Part shown: positions 62,197 to 64,000 of the stretch, one piece after another | Numbering within the stretch: position 1 is the first letter of the stretch | Layout: each line of letters opens with the position of its first letter | DNA from: an uncultured Bacteroidota bacterium | GTDB taxonomy: Bacteria > Bacteroidota > Bacteroidia > Flavobacteriales > Flavobacteriaceae | DNA length: 64,000 nucleotides | Assembly: GCA_902559035.1 (NCBI GenBank) | Contig: CACEGG010000005.1 | Location: 1 to 64,000, forward strand | Direction of reading: 5' to 3' | Program-made: the position numbers and the translations under genes | The notes under the pieces: generated by a model | Seen by the model: only the letters and a program-made list of their open reading frames with translations | Database searches by the model: none | What the model was told of the DNA's origin: nothing

Positions 62197-63615
62197 ATGA
62201 AAAAAATTATATTAATATTTTTAACGGTATTGCTTTCAGGTCACCAATTTGCACAAGAACCTTGGACCCTAGAAGCGTGTGTTAAAAGAGCCTTAGAAAT
62301 GAACATTTCTATTAAACAATCACAATTAGACTACGTAAATACAGAAATCGAAAAGAAGGGAGCTATTGGAAATTTTTTACCAAACGTAAACATTGGAGGA
62401 AATCATTCATGGAATATTGGTTTAAATCAGAATATTACAACTGGTTTATTAGAAAATGTGACTACGCAATTTTCATCAATGAATTTAAATTTAAATGTAG
62501 ATCTATACAATGGATTACAAAATGTAAAAAGATTACACAGAGCTAATTTATCTCTTTTAGCTAGTCAATATCAACTTGAAGATATGAGCGAAAATGTAGC
62601 ATTACTAGTTGCAAATTCATACCTACAAGTATTGTTTAGTAAAGAAGCTCTGTCTGCTCAAAATTTACAACTAGAAATTACTAAAAAAGAACTGGACAGA
62701 ACCAAGAAGTTAATAAGCTCAGGTGTTATTCCAAGGGGAGACATTTATGAAGTTGAAGCAAACCTTGCTTCTCAGGAAAAAAGTGTAGTTGATGCACAAA
62801 ATGCTTTCTACCTTTCTAAAATTGCACTAGCACAACTTATTCTGATTGATGATTACGAAAACTTTCAAATTGCTAACGAAAAATATGATATTCCTGTTTC
62901 TGATATTTTATCCAAAACACCGACTGAAATTTTTAGTTATGCTGTGGAAAATAAAAAAGATATAAAATTAATTGAAACTAATGTCGAAATAGCCAAGAAG
63001 GATTTAGAAATTTCAAAAGCATTATCCATGCCCAGGTTATCAGCTTTTTATTCATACAGTTCAAGAATAAGCTACAGTGATAGAATCGTTCCAACTGGTG
63101 AGTTTGATTTAAACACAATTGGTTTTGTCGAAAGTACAAATGAAAAAGTTGTTGCTCCATATCCAATATACAGAACAGAAAAACCATTATCCTTTTCAGA
63201 TCAATTTGATTTAAATAAGGGGCAAAATTTTGGACTTAGCTTGTCTATACCTATTTTAAATAATTTTAGCACAAGAAATAATATAGACAGATCTAAAATT
63301 AATATACTTAGAAGTGTTAATTCATTAGAACAAAAAAAATTAGATTTAGAAAATACAGTTAATCAATCCTATAATGATGCTAAAGGTGCTATAAAAGCAT
63401 ATCAAGCGTCAGTCAAGTTACTAGCAGCAAGAAAGCAAGCTTTTGAGTATGCATCTGATAAATTTGAAATAGGAACAATGAATTCATTTGATTTTTCTCA
63501 AGCTAAACAACGTTATGAGTTAGCTCAATTTGAACTTATTAGAACTAAATATGATTATATTTTCAAATTGAAAGTTCTAGAATTTTATTTTGGTGTTCCA
63601 ATTACTGTAAATTAG
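62197..63615 (+). CDS. TolC family outer membrane efflux protein
   Basis: Signal peptide; WTLEACVKRALEMNISIKQSQLDY; duplicated OEP domains. Confidence 0.95.
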   Translation: MKKIILIFLTVLLSGHQFAQEPWTLEACVKRALEMNISIKQSQLDYVNTEIEKKGAIGNFLPNVNIGGNHSWNIGLNQNITTGLLENVTTQFSSMNLNLNVDLYNGLQNVKRLHRANLSLLASQYQLEDMSENVALLVANSYLQVLFSKEALSAQNLQLEITKKELDRTKKLISSGVIPRGDIYEVEANLASQEKSVVDAQNAFYLSKIALAQLILIDDYENFQIANEKYDIPVSDILSKTPTEIFSYAVENKKDIKLIETNVEIAKKDLEISKALSMPRLSAFYSYSSRISYSDRIVPTGEFDLNTIGFVESTNEKVVAPYPIYRTEKPLSFSDQFDLNKGQNFGLSLSIPILNNFSTRNNIDRSKINILRSVNSLEQKKLDLENTVNQSYNDAKGAIKAYQASVKLLAARKQAFEYASDKFEIGTMNSFDFSQAKQRYELAQFELIRTKYDYIFKLKVLEFYFGVPITVN

Positions 63616-64000
63616 ATGTGCTATATTTTAAATATTGAATCTTCTTCAACTAATTGTTCTGTATCACTTTCAAAAAATGGAGAATTACTTTCAGTAAAGG
63701 AAAAAAACGATGAAAAATATTCCCATTCCACAAAACTGCATTTATATATTGATAGTGTTTTAAAGCAACAAAATATTGGTATTAAAGATTTATCTGCCAT
63801 TGCCGTTAGTAAAGGACCGGGATCTTACACAGGTTTAAGAATTGGAGTGGCTGCCGCTAAAGGTTTATGTTTTTCACTTGACATTCCACTAATTTCAATT
63901 TCAACATTATTAGTGCTTTCAAAAAAAATAAAAATAGATTCAGGTCTAATAATTCCAGTTTTAGATGCTAGGCGTGATGAAGTTTACTCTGCAATTTTTG
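63616..64000 (+). CDS. tsaB: tRNA threonylcarbamoyladenosine biosynthesis protein TsaB (truncated by window end)
   Basis: My translation: MCYILNIESSSTNCSVSLSKNGELL...AIAVSKGPGSYTGLRIGVAAAKGLCFSLDIPLISISTL; open to window edge. Confidence 0.93.
   Translation, partial: MCYILNIESSSTNCSVSLSKNGELLSVKEKNDEKYSHSTKLHLYIDSVLKQQNIGIKDLSAIAVSKGPGSYTGLRIGVAAAKGLCFSLDIPLISISTLLVLSKKIKIDSGLIIPVLDARRDEVYSAIF

Overview
Chromosomal window from an AT-rich marine Flavobacteriia-type (Bacteroidota) genome. This lineage call is inferred from SprA, PorP/SprF, a T9SS type B C-terminal domain, TAnnTTTG promoters and the absence of obvious Shine-Dalgarno sites. Content is mostly housekeeping or environmental genes: SGNH hydrolases, TSUP permeases, an MFS sugar porter with a GH16, a photolyase-like protein, katG, MATE, alkylbase glycosylase, an IDO/PrnB-like heme dioxygenase, a minimal asparaginase, GH29 fucosidase, YdjC deacetylase, a giant T9SS adhesin with a PorP/SprF gene, malic enzyme, ruvA, sprA, gcvH, TonB, a heme O synthase/cytochrome oxidase/SCO cluster, a PadR-PspC cluster, a MacAB-TolC-like efflux operon and a truncated tsaB. 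No rRNA, tRNA, CRISPR array, IS element or prophage was recognised. Most notable signals: (1) a promoter- and terminator-bounded structured RNA with an internal 25-codon ORF at about 5312-5574, upstream of the MFS/GH16 genes; (2) a duplicated ~107-bp intergenic element made of helically phased T-tracts at 17482-17733; (3) sprA split by a one-base frameshift at a T7 run (43306-43312); (4) a PadR-type palindromic operator on a good Bacteroidota promoter, heading a cluster with unannotated micro-ORFs (54659-55548); (5) a photolyase-like protein with an apparently swapped domain order. All functional calls come from reading the sequence by eye; no searches were run.
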